This document shows, piece after piece, positions 1 through 7,018 of a DNA stretch of 8,488 bases. Origin of the DNA: a bacterium (GTDB taxonomy: Bacteria; Patescibacteria; Dojkabacteria; SC72). The stretch spans positions 1-8,488 of the forward strand of contig JAKPKF010000480.1 in NCBI GenBank assembly GCA_029553845.1, written 5' to 3'. Within the stretch, counting starts at the first letter, position 1. Every line of letters begins with the position of its first letter. Both the position numbers and the translations under genes were made by a program. Below the pieces are notes generated by a model, which was not told the DNA's origin, did not search any database, and worked only from the letters and a program-made list of their open reading frames with translations.

Positions 1-45
1 GAGAAGGAAGCTGCTGATGTTAAGAAAGAAGAAGTTGTAGAGACT
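1..45 (+). repeat. N-terminal acidic repeat block, copy 1
   Basis: This encodes EKEA, six other residues, then EVVET. The first 12 bases are identical to 346-357. Together with the second copy at 346-393 it flanks a roughly 70-residue helical module (about codons 48-115). This suggests that the N-terminus is built of repeated module-plus-linker units and that another unit may lie just left of the window. Confidence 0.55.
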
Positions 46-3000
46 CCTGAGGCTGAGATAAAGAAGGAACCTGTCACTATGGAGATTACTAACCCAGAGG
101 CTATGACTAAGCCTAAGGTAGAAGAGCCGACTATGGTGAAAATTTCACCAAAGGGACAGACTCCTCTCTCGAAGGCTAGTGCTCTTGCTGTCCTTAAACA
201 GAAGGGTCTATCGGACGAAGATGCTGTTGTCTTCTACAATATGAGGTCTGCACTTGGAGACCTAGATAACGTAAAAACAGTCGAAGACTTTAGCGACTGG
301 TACGACAAAGACACTGAGCCTGAAGATTGGGCAGCTGCTCTTGGTGAGAAGGAAGCTCCTGTTGCTGAGACTGAAACTGAGGTTGTCGAAACGAAGCCAG
401 AACCGAAAGCTAGAGAGAAAAGACTAGCAAAGAGGAAAGCTGCTAAGAAGGAGGTGATACCTAATGCCGAAGAAGTCGAAGCCGAAACAAAAGGAAAAAG
501 ACAAAAAGCAGCAGAAGAAGTAGTAGAGGAAGAGGGAGACGAGCTTGAGGATACAATCTATAGTTCTAGAACAGATGCTGAGATTGCGTTACTTAAGATG
601 GATACTGAGGAAGCTAAGAATTATGTTATTATAGGAGATAAAGATGAATTCTATATTCAACACAAGAGGCACCTTCCTTCTTCAGAGTCTGAGAAGGCTG
701 TTGGCTTGCCAACTAATCCACTCTTTAAGAATCCAAAGGAAACGGCAACTGAGGTTCTTCCTCAAGACGACTCCCTCGACTCTGGACTTACTCGCTTAAT
801 ACATGATATAAACAACTGGCTTCATACGAGTGAGGATGTAGACGAGCTACAGCAGTATGCAGACATTGTAGTTAGGACTCTTAGTTCACTAGAGACTCAT
901 GCACGAGATTATCTTGAGATGTTCAACGGAGATGTTATTGCTTATGATAAGTGGGTCGATAAGCTGAACAGGCTCGCTGGATATATCTCCGATATCAGCC
1001 GTGTGAAACTAGGTCACAGGGTAGGAGCTCTAGAGACTAGTGACCTAGCGTCTGGAATAAGTGAGATACTTGGTGAGCAGACTGGCGTTATGGATTCTAT
1101 GCGTGGTTATAGTGAAGAGACGATGGACTTCATGGGTATGCAGAAGGCTTATGAGATGCTTGTGGAGCTTGGTCGTCGGGTATATGACTCAGCAAGTAAT
1201 AGTTTTCAAGACTGGATGCTACAGATGCGTGCTTATCTCTCAAACGTCTGGACAAAGGTTAAGCCTTATATGCTACAGTGTTGGGACCTTATAAATGATG
1301 AGCGTGGGATAGCTGGTATAGATATAGCTGCTATGCATGGAACTGGAAAGATATTTGATAAGTTTTCTACTAAATATGTGAAGACAGGCTCAGGAGCTAC
1401 TAGCTTCGGTTGGGGACTATATTTTACTACAGTGAAGGAGATAGCCAAGCATTATGCAGAGGAAGTGGCTAGGAAGGTTGGAGGAGAAGTAAGGTTCGGG
1501 AAGACTACTTATCCTGGAGGAGGTCTTGGTAGTCGTACGTCTATGATTGGAATAACTATTCAGAAGGTAGTTGATAAACTTAATAATGAGGGGCATACAG
1601 CTGCTATAGAATATCTACTACAGGAGAAGAATTATCTTGTAGAAAATATAAATATTACAGATGGTAAGATATTAGATAAGCTTACTAAAGAGCTATCTGC
1701 CATAGACGAAATGATAGAAGCTATCAACAACAATGACTATGATATAAAGAAAGGACTAAAGGTCATCTACAATGTCCGACTATCTAAGGCAGACAAGACT
1801 CCTCTTAATTTCTTAGACTGGTATGAAGAGGTTCCAGAAGATCAGATGCAGCAGATTATAAAAGCTGCAGAGAGGGAGCCACTTGTTAAAGAAGGGAAAG
1901 CACTTGCTGCTTCATTTAAGGTAGGCGATGAAACTTTCGCTATAGGAAGGCATGATAAGAATAATGAATGGGCTTTAGATTATTTAAGAGCTTATACCAA
2001 TGCCTATAATAGATCTATAGAATCTGGAGTTAGCAGAGAAGATGCTCTTAGAGAATGGAAAGAACATATAAGGATAGCAAATAAAGCCACTAAAGGTATA
2101 CTACCATTAGATATAATTCCAGAATCAGTAGGAATTATGTATCCTACTAATACTCCACTAGAGCAGATAAAGAAAGCTAAGACTGGTCAGGAAGTGTATG
2201 ATATACTAACAAAGGCTCTAGGTCAGAAGAAGCACGCTTCTCTTTTCCTGAAAGATGCAGGGATAGATGGTACTATATATCCTGTAGGTGCCCTGAGTGG
2301 AGGAGAGACGAGTAGGTATGATACTACATATACAGCTCCTGGAATGTCAGAGAGACTTAGTAACTTACTTAATATAGAACTTAGAAATAATGCTAAAATT
2401 GGTAATAGTATTTCTTCTGGACTTAATGCTATAAGATATATGTTACAAGATCAAATAGAAGAGTATAGAGAATCTATAAAGAGGCTAAAAGATTCACTAA
2501 ATAATATAGCTTCAGATAGACTTACTGAAGATATGATAAAAGCTGAGCGAAGACAACTTGAGTTAGATATAGAAGAAAGATACGAGGAGATACATGAGAA
2601 TAATGAATTACTTGGTGAGTTAGCTGAGTACGAGAAAGTCCCAGAGAAGATAAAGATAGAGAAGAAGCTGAAGACGAAGAAGCGAGCTAAGATTAATAGT
2701 AGACTGGATTTTGATAGTTTTGTAAAACTATTAGATGAAGGCTTATATAATGACCCTGGACTACATATTGATACTCCAGAAGATGTTATAAGTTTAGTAA
2801 GATCTGCAGCTAAATCTTATATTAAAGACTATGAAAGGCAACTAAGTAATCCTAATCTAACAAGTCCTTATGATAGAGGTAAGGAGGCAGCTGATAGCTA
2901 TAGACGTTCATTAGAAATAGAAGTAGAAATATATAATAGAGTACTAAAGCAAGCGGATATTCTTGCTGAATCTCCTGAACTTATAGAGATAACAGAAGAA

Positions 3001-5907
3001 CCTACTATTAAAGACAACTACGTAATCTTCGATGAAGCAGACGTTGACATCGAAGGCCATATTACCCTCGGTTTCCTAGGTCTCCAAGGAGCCTACGAGA
3101 TGCTTACGAAGATGTATCACCAGTGGCAACAGAGGAGAACTTGGCACCGAGACCGTGAGGAGCGCTACGTATCTAGCGACCAGAAGGACCATACTATTCA
3201 CTACGTTAAAGACAAGGACATATCAGGAGCTTGGACTTGGTTCATGCACGCTATGATGCCAGCTCACAAAGGCTTCTCAGATTTGGCGAGGAGTATAGCA
3301 GTTCATATAGGACAAGCTAAGCTCTGGACTAATCATCAGATGGAGATTGAGCGGGAGTTTATAGAGAAGAATGTTGCTAGTAAGCTTGACAAGAAGCAGA
3401 GGAGAGACGCTCAGACACTTGGCTTGGCAGTCGAACGTTACTCACGTATCAAGAGGAAAGAGTTCGCTGACCTCAAGATGTCTCAAGCTGATATAGATAT
3501 ACAGACGAAAGCAGCTGTTGCAGCATATATTGCTGGATATCAAGAGGCTGACCAGACTACGAAGGACGTCTACCAGTTTGCTAGAGATGAATTCTTCGAG
3601 AAGATGAGGAAGAAGTATATAGACCATATGATTAGACAGGCTCATTACCGCTTGTCTGCTAAGTATAAGCCAGTTATAGATGGTATAGAAGCTGGCATCC
3701 CAGCTTCACAGGTTCTACAGCAGCTTGGCATAACTAAGGCAGGTGAGATAAGGAAAGCTCTTGCTGAGTATAAGACTTACAAAGAAGATATCAACAGCAT
3801 TAAGAACTGGGGTACAGAAGACTATTGGACTCACATGATGACTGGAGATATTATAGTTACAGAGAAGACAGGAAAGAGTCGTAGTAAGGTTGGCATGGTT
3901 ATAGCAGCTGCTCCAGATATAGATCTTGCAATGGAGAGAGCTAAGAAGTATATAGAAGAGAAGACAGCGCGAGGAGAAACTGTAGGAGATATAAGCATAA
4001 GAGAAGGCTTCGCTTATCAAGGTGATATGAAGACTATGCTCTCTAAGAGGAAATATATCTTAGTGGCTAGTAGGCTAGATAAGGCAGTTGAAAAAGCACT
4101 GAAGGGTGGAGGTCAAACTACTGGAGTAGGAGATGAAGCTAGGAGAATTCTCAGGAAGAATCTTCGAGATATCGTAGGTATCAAGCCTTCGCAAGTATTT
4201 GCAGCTCCTACGATGGAGACCAAGAATCTACTGATGGGCGAGGATGATATAGTCGACGCTATGAGTATGTATGCTTATGCTATGCACAAGAAGATGGCGT
4301 TCGACCCTGTTATAGCGGAGCTACAGACAGCTCAGGATAAGCTAGGAGATAATGAGTATACTCACCTTGAGGCAGTTCTCGATGATGCAAAGGGGAAGTA
4401 CTATCTTGAGGATAAGATACTAGATGCCACGATTAGCACTCTTACAGGTGGAGCAATAGACGCTCATAGAGCTGCTTCGAAGACGATAGACAGACTTAGG
4501 AATGCTACTGTTATGGCTAAGCTTGGCTATCGTCCAGTCGCTGGCTTGTTAAATGGAGCTGATGGATATAGTAGGATAGCAATGCAACTAGGCGTCAAGT
4601 ATCTTGGTCGAGCACAGAAGCTCTTGTCTAGTAATACTGCCGAGAAGAAGTTGGTAGATAAGTATAGTTGGGCACTTGGTGCTCGAGCTTTTGAACAAGG
4701 AGGCACGATAGCTGGTGGTGTTCGAGTTGGTTCGCACGTATTGAAAGGTGGTAAGCAACTTATCACACCGCTGGGTATGTTCAACCTTATGGAACTTCCA
4801 GCTCGTCGTGCTAATTTCTTGGCAGCTTATCTCTATAGTCAAGATATGAGTCCTGGACTCTCGGAGAGGGAACACGCCGACTTTGCAACGCTTAGTGTCT
4901 GGACTCTGCAAGGAGCTAACTTGGTGAGCATGATGCCAAGGCTTATGCGTTCTCCTACTGGTAGGCTCCTTACTTTGTTCCAGCCGTTCGTAGCTAGAAC
5001 AGTTGAGTGGATGATTATGAACGCTAGTAGTCCTGCTTTCTGGGCTAAGTTCCTAGGTTATACAGCAGCCGTTGCAGGTCCTCGAGGCTTGATAGCTATG
5101 GCAAAGACACTTCCTCTTATAGCTTTCGCAGCTTCAGCCATGGGAGGTGGAGACTGGTGGGATAAGTTGGAAGAGTACCTACAGAGGAAGTGGGGAGGCT
5201 ATGCTTCTGGAGTGCCAGGTGGAGTTGCTGGAGTTGATGTAGTAGGTCCTGCAACAATACAGCTTCCTAGTGTTGAGAAAGACCTTCTCTCTCCTCTAGG
5301 TCCAGTCGTCTCCAGCGTTCATGAGTTGTATAATATAGCTATGGCTTTCAATCCTGCGGAGACTGTGGCTAATAGACCACAGATAGCTAAGGCTCATTTG
5401 AAGAAAGCTGTCCCTGCTATTAGGAACATCTGGGATGTTATAGACTCCTTCTACGACCAAGATGGCTTCGTGTATAATGAGAAGGGAGATCCTATATACA
5501 ACCTAGATTCGAAGTATGATAAGGCGTTGGTAGCCTTCGGTGCTAAGCCAGTATCGAAGAGCTATATGGAGACACTTAGTAGAATAGAGACGAAGGCACA
5601 GGAGCTTGAGAGAAAGTATGTATCGCAGATACTAAGTGAGTACTCTAATGAAGTAAGAAGGCTAACGAACGGCGACTATAAGAATATAAGAGAAGACGAC
5701 CCTAGGATATCGAGTGCTTGGAATCGGATGCAAGAGAAGATTGCTGACTATAGGATAAGTCCTGAGTCATTAGAATCTGCAGCTAGTAGATTCGCTAAGA
5801 AACCAGGCGTGCGACTCTTGCTTAGAACGAGACAGACAAGACAAGCTGAGACGCTTGAGAAGTTGGAAGAAGCTGGACCTATGTTTGGTGTAGATTTTCT
5901 TCGATAA
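1..5907 (+). CDS. Giant phage polyvalent protein with split ADP-ribosyltransferase-like domain (5' end outside window)
   Basis: The frame is open from base 1 to the TAA at 5905-5907, giving 1968 residues; the start lies upstream. Codons below count from base 1. Codons 1-185 are low-complexity, rich in Lys, Glu, Ala, Pro and Val, with a short helical module near 50-115. Codons 265-430 are helical. An ART-like domain begins at MHGTG (His codon 446), continues through FGWGLYF (Tyr codon 474) and GIDGTIYP (754-761), and closes with NYVIFDE (1006-1012). A coiled coil lies around codons 810-900. The rest is mostly helical, with a DYWTHMMTGD motif (1274-1283), a conserved RSPTGR..TLFQPF segment (1650-1663) and a hydrophobic stretch (about 1684-1717). 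Known: this order is typical of large polyvalent proteins of phages and conjugative elements, thought to enter the host with the DNA. Inferred: a virion-packaged, injected effector. Family call firm; packaging and ART activity unproven. Confidence 0.88.
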   Translation, partial: EKEAADVKKEEVVETPEAEIKKEPVTMEITNPEAMTKPKVEEPTMVKISPKGQTPLSKASALAVLKQKGLSDEDAVVFYNMRSALGDLDNVKTVEDFSDWYDKDTEPEDWAAALGEKEAPVAETETEVVETKPEPKAREKRLAKRKAAKKEVIPNAEEVEAETKGKRQKAAEEVVEEEGDELEDTIYSSRTDAEIALLKMDTEEAKNYVIIGDKDEFYIQHKRHLPSSESEKAVGLPTNPLFKNPKETATEVLPQDDSLDSGLTRLIHDINNWLHTSEDVDELQQYADIVVRTLSSLETHARDYLEMFNGDVIAYDKWVDKLNRLAGYISDISRVKLGHRVGALETSDLASGISEILGEQTGVMDSMRGYSEETMDFMGMQKAYEMLVELGRRVYDSASNSFQDWMLQMRAYLSNVWTKVKPYMLQCWDLINDERGIAGIDIAAMHGTGKIFDKFSTKYVKTGSGATSFGWGLYFTTVKEIAKHYAEEVARKVGGEVRFGKTTYPGGGLGSRTSMIGITIQKVVDKLNNEGHTAAIEYLLQEKNYLVENINITDGKILDKLTKELSAIDEMIEAINNNDYDIKKGLKVIYNVRLSKADKTPLNFLDWYEEVPEDQMQQIIKAAEREPLVKEGKALAASFKVGDETFAIGRHDKNNEWALDYLRAYTNAYNRSIESGVSREDALREWKEHIRIANKATKGILPLDIIPESVGIMYPTNTPLEQIKKAKTGQEVYDILTKALGQKKHASLFLKDAGIDGTIYPVGALSGGETSRYDTTYTAPGMSERLSNLLNIELRNNAKIGNSISSGLNAIRYMLQDQIEEYRESIKRLKDSLNNIASDRLTEDMIKAERRQLELDIEERYEEIHENNELLGELAEYEKVPEKIKIEKKLKTKKRAKINSRLDFDSFVKLLDEGLYNDPGLHIDTPEDVISLVRSAAKSYIKDYERQLSNPNLTSPYDRGKEAADSYRRSLEIEVEIYNRVLKQADILAESPELIEITEEPTIKDNYVIFDEADVDIEGHITLGFLGLQGAYEMLTKMYHQWQQRRTWHRDREERYVSSDQKDHTIHYVKDKDISGAWTWFMHAMMPAHKGFSDLARSIAVHIGQAKLWTNHQMEIEREFIEKNVASKLDKKQRRDAQTLGLAVERYSRIKRKEFADLKMSQADIDIQTKAAVAAYIAGYQEADQTTKDVYQFARDEFFEKMRKKYIDHMIRQAHYRLSAKYKPVIDGIEAGIPASQVLQQLGITKAGEIRKALAEYKTYKEDINSIKNWGTEDYWTHMMTGDIIVTEKTGKSRSKVGMVIAAAPDIDLAMERAKKYIEEKTARGETVGDISIREGFAYQGDMKTMLSKRKYILVASRLDKAVEKALKGGGQTTGVGDEARRILRKNLRDIVGIKPSQVFAAPTMETKNLLMGEDDIVDAMSMYAYAMHKKMAFDPVIAELQTAQDKLGDNEYTHLEAVLDDAKGKYYLEDKILDATISTLTGGAIDAHRAASKTIDRLRNATVMAKLGYRPVAGLLNGADGYSRIAMQLGVKYLGRAQKLLSSNTAEKKLVDKYSWALGARAFEQGGTIAGGVRVGSHVLKGGKQLITPLGMFNLMELPARRANFLAAYLYSQDMSPGLSEREHADFATLSVWTLQGANLVSMMPRLMRSPTGRLLTLFQPFVARTVEWMIMNASSPAFWAKFLGYTAAVAGPRGLIAMAKTLPLIAFAASAMGGGDWWDKLEEYLQRKWGGYASGVPGGVAGVDVVGPATIQLPSVEKDLLSPLGPVVSSVHELYNIAMAFNPAETVANRPQIAKAHLKKAVPAIRNIWDVIDSFYDQDGFVYNEKGDPIYNLDSKYDKALVAFGAKPVSKSYMETLSRIETKAQELERKYVSQILSEYSNEVRRLTNGDYKNIREDDPRISSAWNRMQEKIADYRISPESLESAASRFAKKPGVRLLLRTRQTRQAETLEKLEEAGPMFGVDFLR
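131..154. promoter_or_regulatory. Dyad element copy 1 (inside the giant gene)
   Basis: The core GGTGAAAATTTCACC (135-149) is a perfect inverted repeat of 7-base arms around one central base, followed by AAAGG. The 24 bases match 5908-5931 at 22 positions, with differences only at the central base and at one base just before the core. The dyad would suit a dimeric DNA-binding protein, or a short RNA hairpin with a 6-bp stem. Here it is also coding, giving MVKISPKG. No start codon follows at ribosome-binding-site distance and there is no T tract, so it is neither an obvious translation start nor a terminator. Its role is unknown. Confidence 0.5.
346..393 (+). repeat. N-terminal acidic repeat block, copy 2
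   Basis: This encodes EKEA, seven other residues, then EVVET, one codon longer than the copy at 1-45. EKEA uses identical codons in both copies, while EVVET differs at synonymous third positions, so the copies have diverged. It follows DWAAALG, the end of the small helical module. Confidence 0.55.
1129..1161 (+). repeat. FMGMQKAYEML segment, copy 1 of an internal protein repeat
   Basis: This encodes an 11-residue amphipathic segment located about 200 bases before the ART-like domain. Its counterpart FLGLQGAYEML lies at 3073-3105, directly after that domain. Eight of 11 residues are identical and two others are Met/Leu swaps. Confidence 0.5.
1315..3060 (+). other. ADP-ribosyltransferase-like domain (polyvalent-protein type), expanded by insertions
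   Basis: This is a domain inside the giant protein. The His-Gly-Thr motif (His at 1336-1338) and FGWGLYF (Tyr at 1420-1422) match the PARP pattern HG[ST] and FG.G.YF, which hold the NAD-binding His and Tyr. The following KEIAKHYAEE matches the helix after that Tyr in PARPs and phage ARTs. VIYNVRL with a nearby LDW (about 1771-1830), a GQEVYDIL helix (2191-2214) and AGIDGTIYP (2257-2283) are further marks of the phage form. The closing strand NYVIFD (3016-3033) aligns with NEYIVYD of PARP1, whose Glu is catalytic. Tyr to closing strand is 532 codons here against about 90 in PARP1, so the fold is interrupted, most clearly between 2310 and 3005. Family recognition is strong; activity is not shown. 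Confidence 0.8.
3073..3105 (+). repeat. FLGLQGAYEML segment, copy 2 of an internal protein repeat
   Basis: It starts 39 bases after the NYVIFD strand that closes the ART-like domain. It matches the copy at 1129-1161 in protein more than in DNA, which points to an old duplication or to a recurring hydrophobic module of this protein class. Confidence 0.5.
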
Positions 5908-5931
5908 CTAAGGTGAAATTTTCACCAAAGG
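5908..5931. promoter_or_regulatory. Dyad element copy 2, overlapping the ribosome-binding site of the next gene
   Basis: The core GGTGAAATTTTCACC (5912-5926) is a perfect dyad with one central base and begins four bases after the giant gene's stop codon. It runs straight into AAAGGA (5927-5932), the likely Shine-Dalgarno sequence of the membrane protein starting at 5941, eight bases further on. A protein bound to the dyad, or an RNA hairpin forming there, would sit directly against the ribosome-binding site. It could therefore be an operator, a translational control hairpin or an mRNA processing site, and the sequence alone does not decide which. Confidence 0.55.
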
Positions 5932-5940
5932 ATAAGATTG

Positions 5941-6231
5941 ATGCCTAATAACCACGATGTAATAAACTACGAGTCTGGAGAGACCACTTGGAGTATTAAG
6001 ATTGGAACTGTAGTCGCAATAGTCTTAGCTGTACTTAGTATAGCTATCGGTGGTATGGCTACTTGGACAGGATATATTTCAAGTAAGGTTGCTTCGCATG
6101 GAGAGGAGATAGCAGTGTTGAAAGCGAATACAGCTAATATACTTTCTACAATGTCAAGAATTGAATCTATTACAGATGATATAAGAAAAGACCAGCAACG
6201 TAGAGAGAGACTAGAATCTCACTCTAAATAA
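5941..6231 (+). CDS. Small membrane-anchored coiled-coil protein
   Basis: The product has 96 residues. ATG at 5941 is preferred over the in-frame TTG at 5938 because AAAGGA ends eight bases before it. Residues 1-18 are polar, about 21-45 form one strongly hydrophobic helix, and about 50-90 form a polar segment with spaced Ile, Leu and Met suited to a coiled coil, ending in a charged tail rich in Arg, Lys and Glu. One N-terminal membrane helix followed by a coiled coil is the layout of inner-membrane spanins, but small holin-associated and XhlA-like phage proteins also combine a helix and a coiled coil. Flanking charges do not settle the topology. It lies 33 bases after the giant gene and 18 bases before the next, probably in one transcript. 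No family is recognised with certainty. Confidence 0.75.
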   Translation: MPNNHDVINYESGETTWSIKIGTVVAIVLAVLSIAIGGMATWTGYISSKVASHGEEIAVLKANTANILSTMSRIESITDDIRKDQQRRERLESHSK

Positions 6232-6235
6232 AAAC

Positions 6236-6242
6236 AAGGAGG
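6236..6242 (+). promoter_or_regulatory. Ribosome-binding site, AAGGAGG
   Basis: This is a full-consensus Shine-Dalgarno sequence seven bases before ATG 6250. It is stronger than the site before the upstream gene, so the secreted protein may be made at a higher level. Confidence 0.8.
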
Positions 6243-6249
6243 TAGTAAG

Positions 6250-6588
6250 ATGAAATATGTACGGATTGTTTTAGCTTTGGTTTTTGTATGCTGTATTGGT
6301 GTTACTATGGCTGTGGCTTCGCCATTTATAATCTGCGACCCGCAGACAGGTGTGCAGTATTATAAGGTGACTGGTGCAGGGTGGGTTCCAGTGACTAATG
6401 TCACAGCACAGCCAGATGGTTCTATCAAGATGGATATAGCCGCGGCAACTGTGGGAACAAGTAACCTTAACTTTGTAGCGTGTAAGACAACTACTGAATG
6501 GGGCGAGGTGTGCAGTACGGCTACCCCTTTCTCCTTCACGCGACCCACAAGTCCAGCCGTCCCTCAAAACTTAAGGTTAGAGAAGTAA
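6250..6588 (+). CDS. Secreted beta-rich protein with signal peptide
   Basis: The product has 112 residues. MKYVR is followed by a hydrophobic core (residues 6-20) and Ala-Val-Ala at 21-23, a good signal peptidase I site, so the mature protein should start near Ser24 in the periplasm or outside the cell. The mature part is rich in Thr, Val and Ser, with three Cys (29, 78, 88). ICDPQTGVQYYKV near its start, alternating beta-type residues through the middle, a WGEVCS motif (84-89) and a Pro-rich end (PAVPQNL) suggest a small fibronectin-III-like or similar beta-sandwich. Similar short exported proteins occur in phage genomes, but I cannot name a characterised relative. It is placed between a membrane protein and a lipoprotein. 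A sampled stretch (6361-6420) is 52% G+C, well above the AT-rich part of the giant gene. Function unknown. Confidence 0.78.
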   Translation: MKYVRIVLALVFVCCIGVTMAVASPFIICDPQTGVQYYKVTGAGWVPVTNVTAQPDGSIKMDIAAATVGTSNLNFVACKTTTEWGEVCSTATPFSFTRPTSPAVPQNLRLEK

Positions 6589-6610
6589 AGAGCTGGAAGT
6601 TGCAGAAGGT

Positions 6611-6617
6611 AAAGGAG
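6611..6617 (+). promoter_or_regulatory. Ribosome-binding site, AAAGGAG
   Basis: This Shine-Dalgarno sequence lies five bases before ATG 6623 and supports that start for the lipoprotein. The 34-base gap between the two genes holds no hairpin or other signal that I could see. Confidence 0.7.
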
Positions 6618-6622
6618 AAGAA

Positions 6623-7018
6623 ATGAAACTTTGGCTTGGTATACTAGTTTTATTATTACTGTCGGGATGTGCTACTTCTAGGGTGGCTACCTCCATTGGT
6701 GAGGATGTTGGATATAGCTTTAGCAAAGCCGCAGCAAAAGGTGAGGTTGCAGCCGATGAATCTATTAAAGCGTGGCCTTATGTATCTGGGCTTATTAGGG
6801 GGACACTTGGAGAAGACTATGACCATAAAGTATCCCCGTCCATCCAAGCGATTGTTGATAACCTCGATGAGTTGGCACAGCAGGATACTTTATCGGAAGA
6901 AGACAAAGGCAGGGTGATTGGGAACTACATTAGACTTGAGTACTTCGCTATTGCTGAGTTGTGGGATAGGTACGGAATTTCTATATGGAAAGCAGTCAAG
7001 ACTTTCTTGGCGAGATAA
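6623..7018 (+). CDS. Small phage lipoprotein
   Basis: The product has 131 residues. A short lipoprotein signal peptide (MKLW plus the hydrophobic residues 5-13) ends in the lipobox Leu-Ser-Gly-Cys at 13-16, so Cys16 should be lipidated and become the new N-terminus. The residue after Cys is Ala rather than Asp, which in enterobacterial rules favours the outer membrane. The mature part is predicted helical: an Ala/Ser/Lys-rich stretch (residues 30-48), then WPYVSGLIRGTLGEDY, an acidic linker, and a C-terminal helical pair with RLEYFAIAELWDRYG. It is longer than most outer-membrane spanins and lacks their Pro richness. Superinfection exclusion or an envelope role in lysis are both possible. It is the last gene of the + strand unit; the terminator begins right after its stop. 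Lipoprotein call firm, role unknown. Confidence 0.82.
   Translation: MKLWLGILVLLLLSGCATSRVATSIGEDVGYSFSKAAAKGEVAADESIKAWPYVSGLIRGTLGEDYDHKVSPSIQAIVDNLDELAQQDTLSEEDKGRVIGNYIRLEYFAIAELWDRYGISIWKAVKTFLAR

Noticed and set aside
79..81. ATG at 79 as the start of the giant gene
   Set aside because: The frame is open through base 1 with the same acidic, repetitive coding character, and no Shine-Dalgarno sequence precedes 79, so the real start is upstream of the window.
3715..4911. Open frames on the minus strand under the giant gene (3715-4020, 4527-4784, 4588-4911)
   Set aside because: They lie antisense to conserved coding sequence and have Ser/Cys/Leu-rich, featureless translations, and no ribosome-binding sites were noticed.
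5912..5926. Dyad after the giant gene as a transcription terminator
   Set aside because: The possible hairpin has only a 6-bp stem and is followed by CAAAGGA rather than a T run. A second copy inside a coding region also argues against termination.
5938..5940. TTG at 5938 as the start of the membrane protein
   Set aside because: ATG at 5941 is in frame, is a better start codon and has a better eight-base distance from AAAGGA.
6669..6917. An 82-codon open frame overlapping the lipoprotein gene, considered as an embedded spanin partner
   Set aside because: It has no clear membrane helix of the needed length, no lipobox and no ribosome-binding site, and its composition looks like a shifted frame of the lipoprotein gene.
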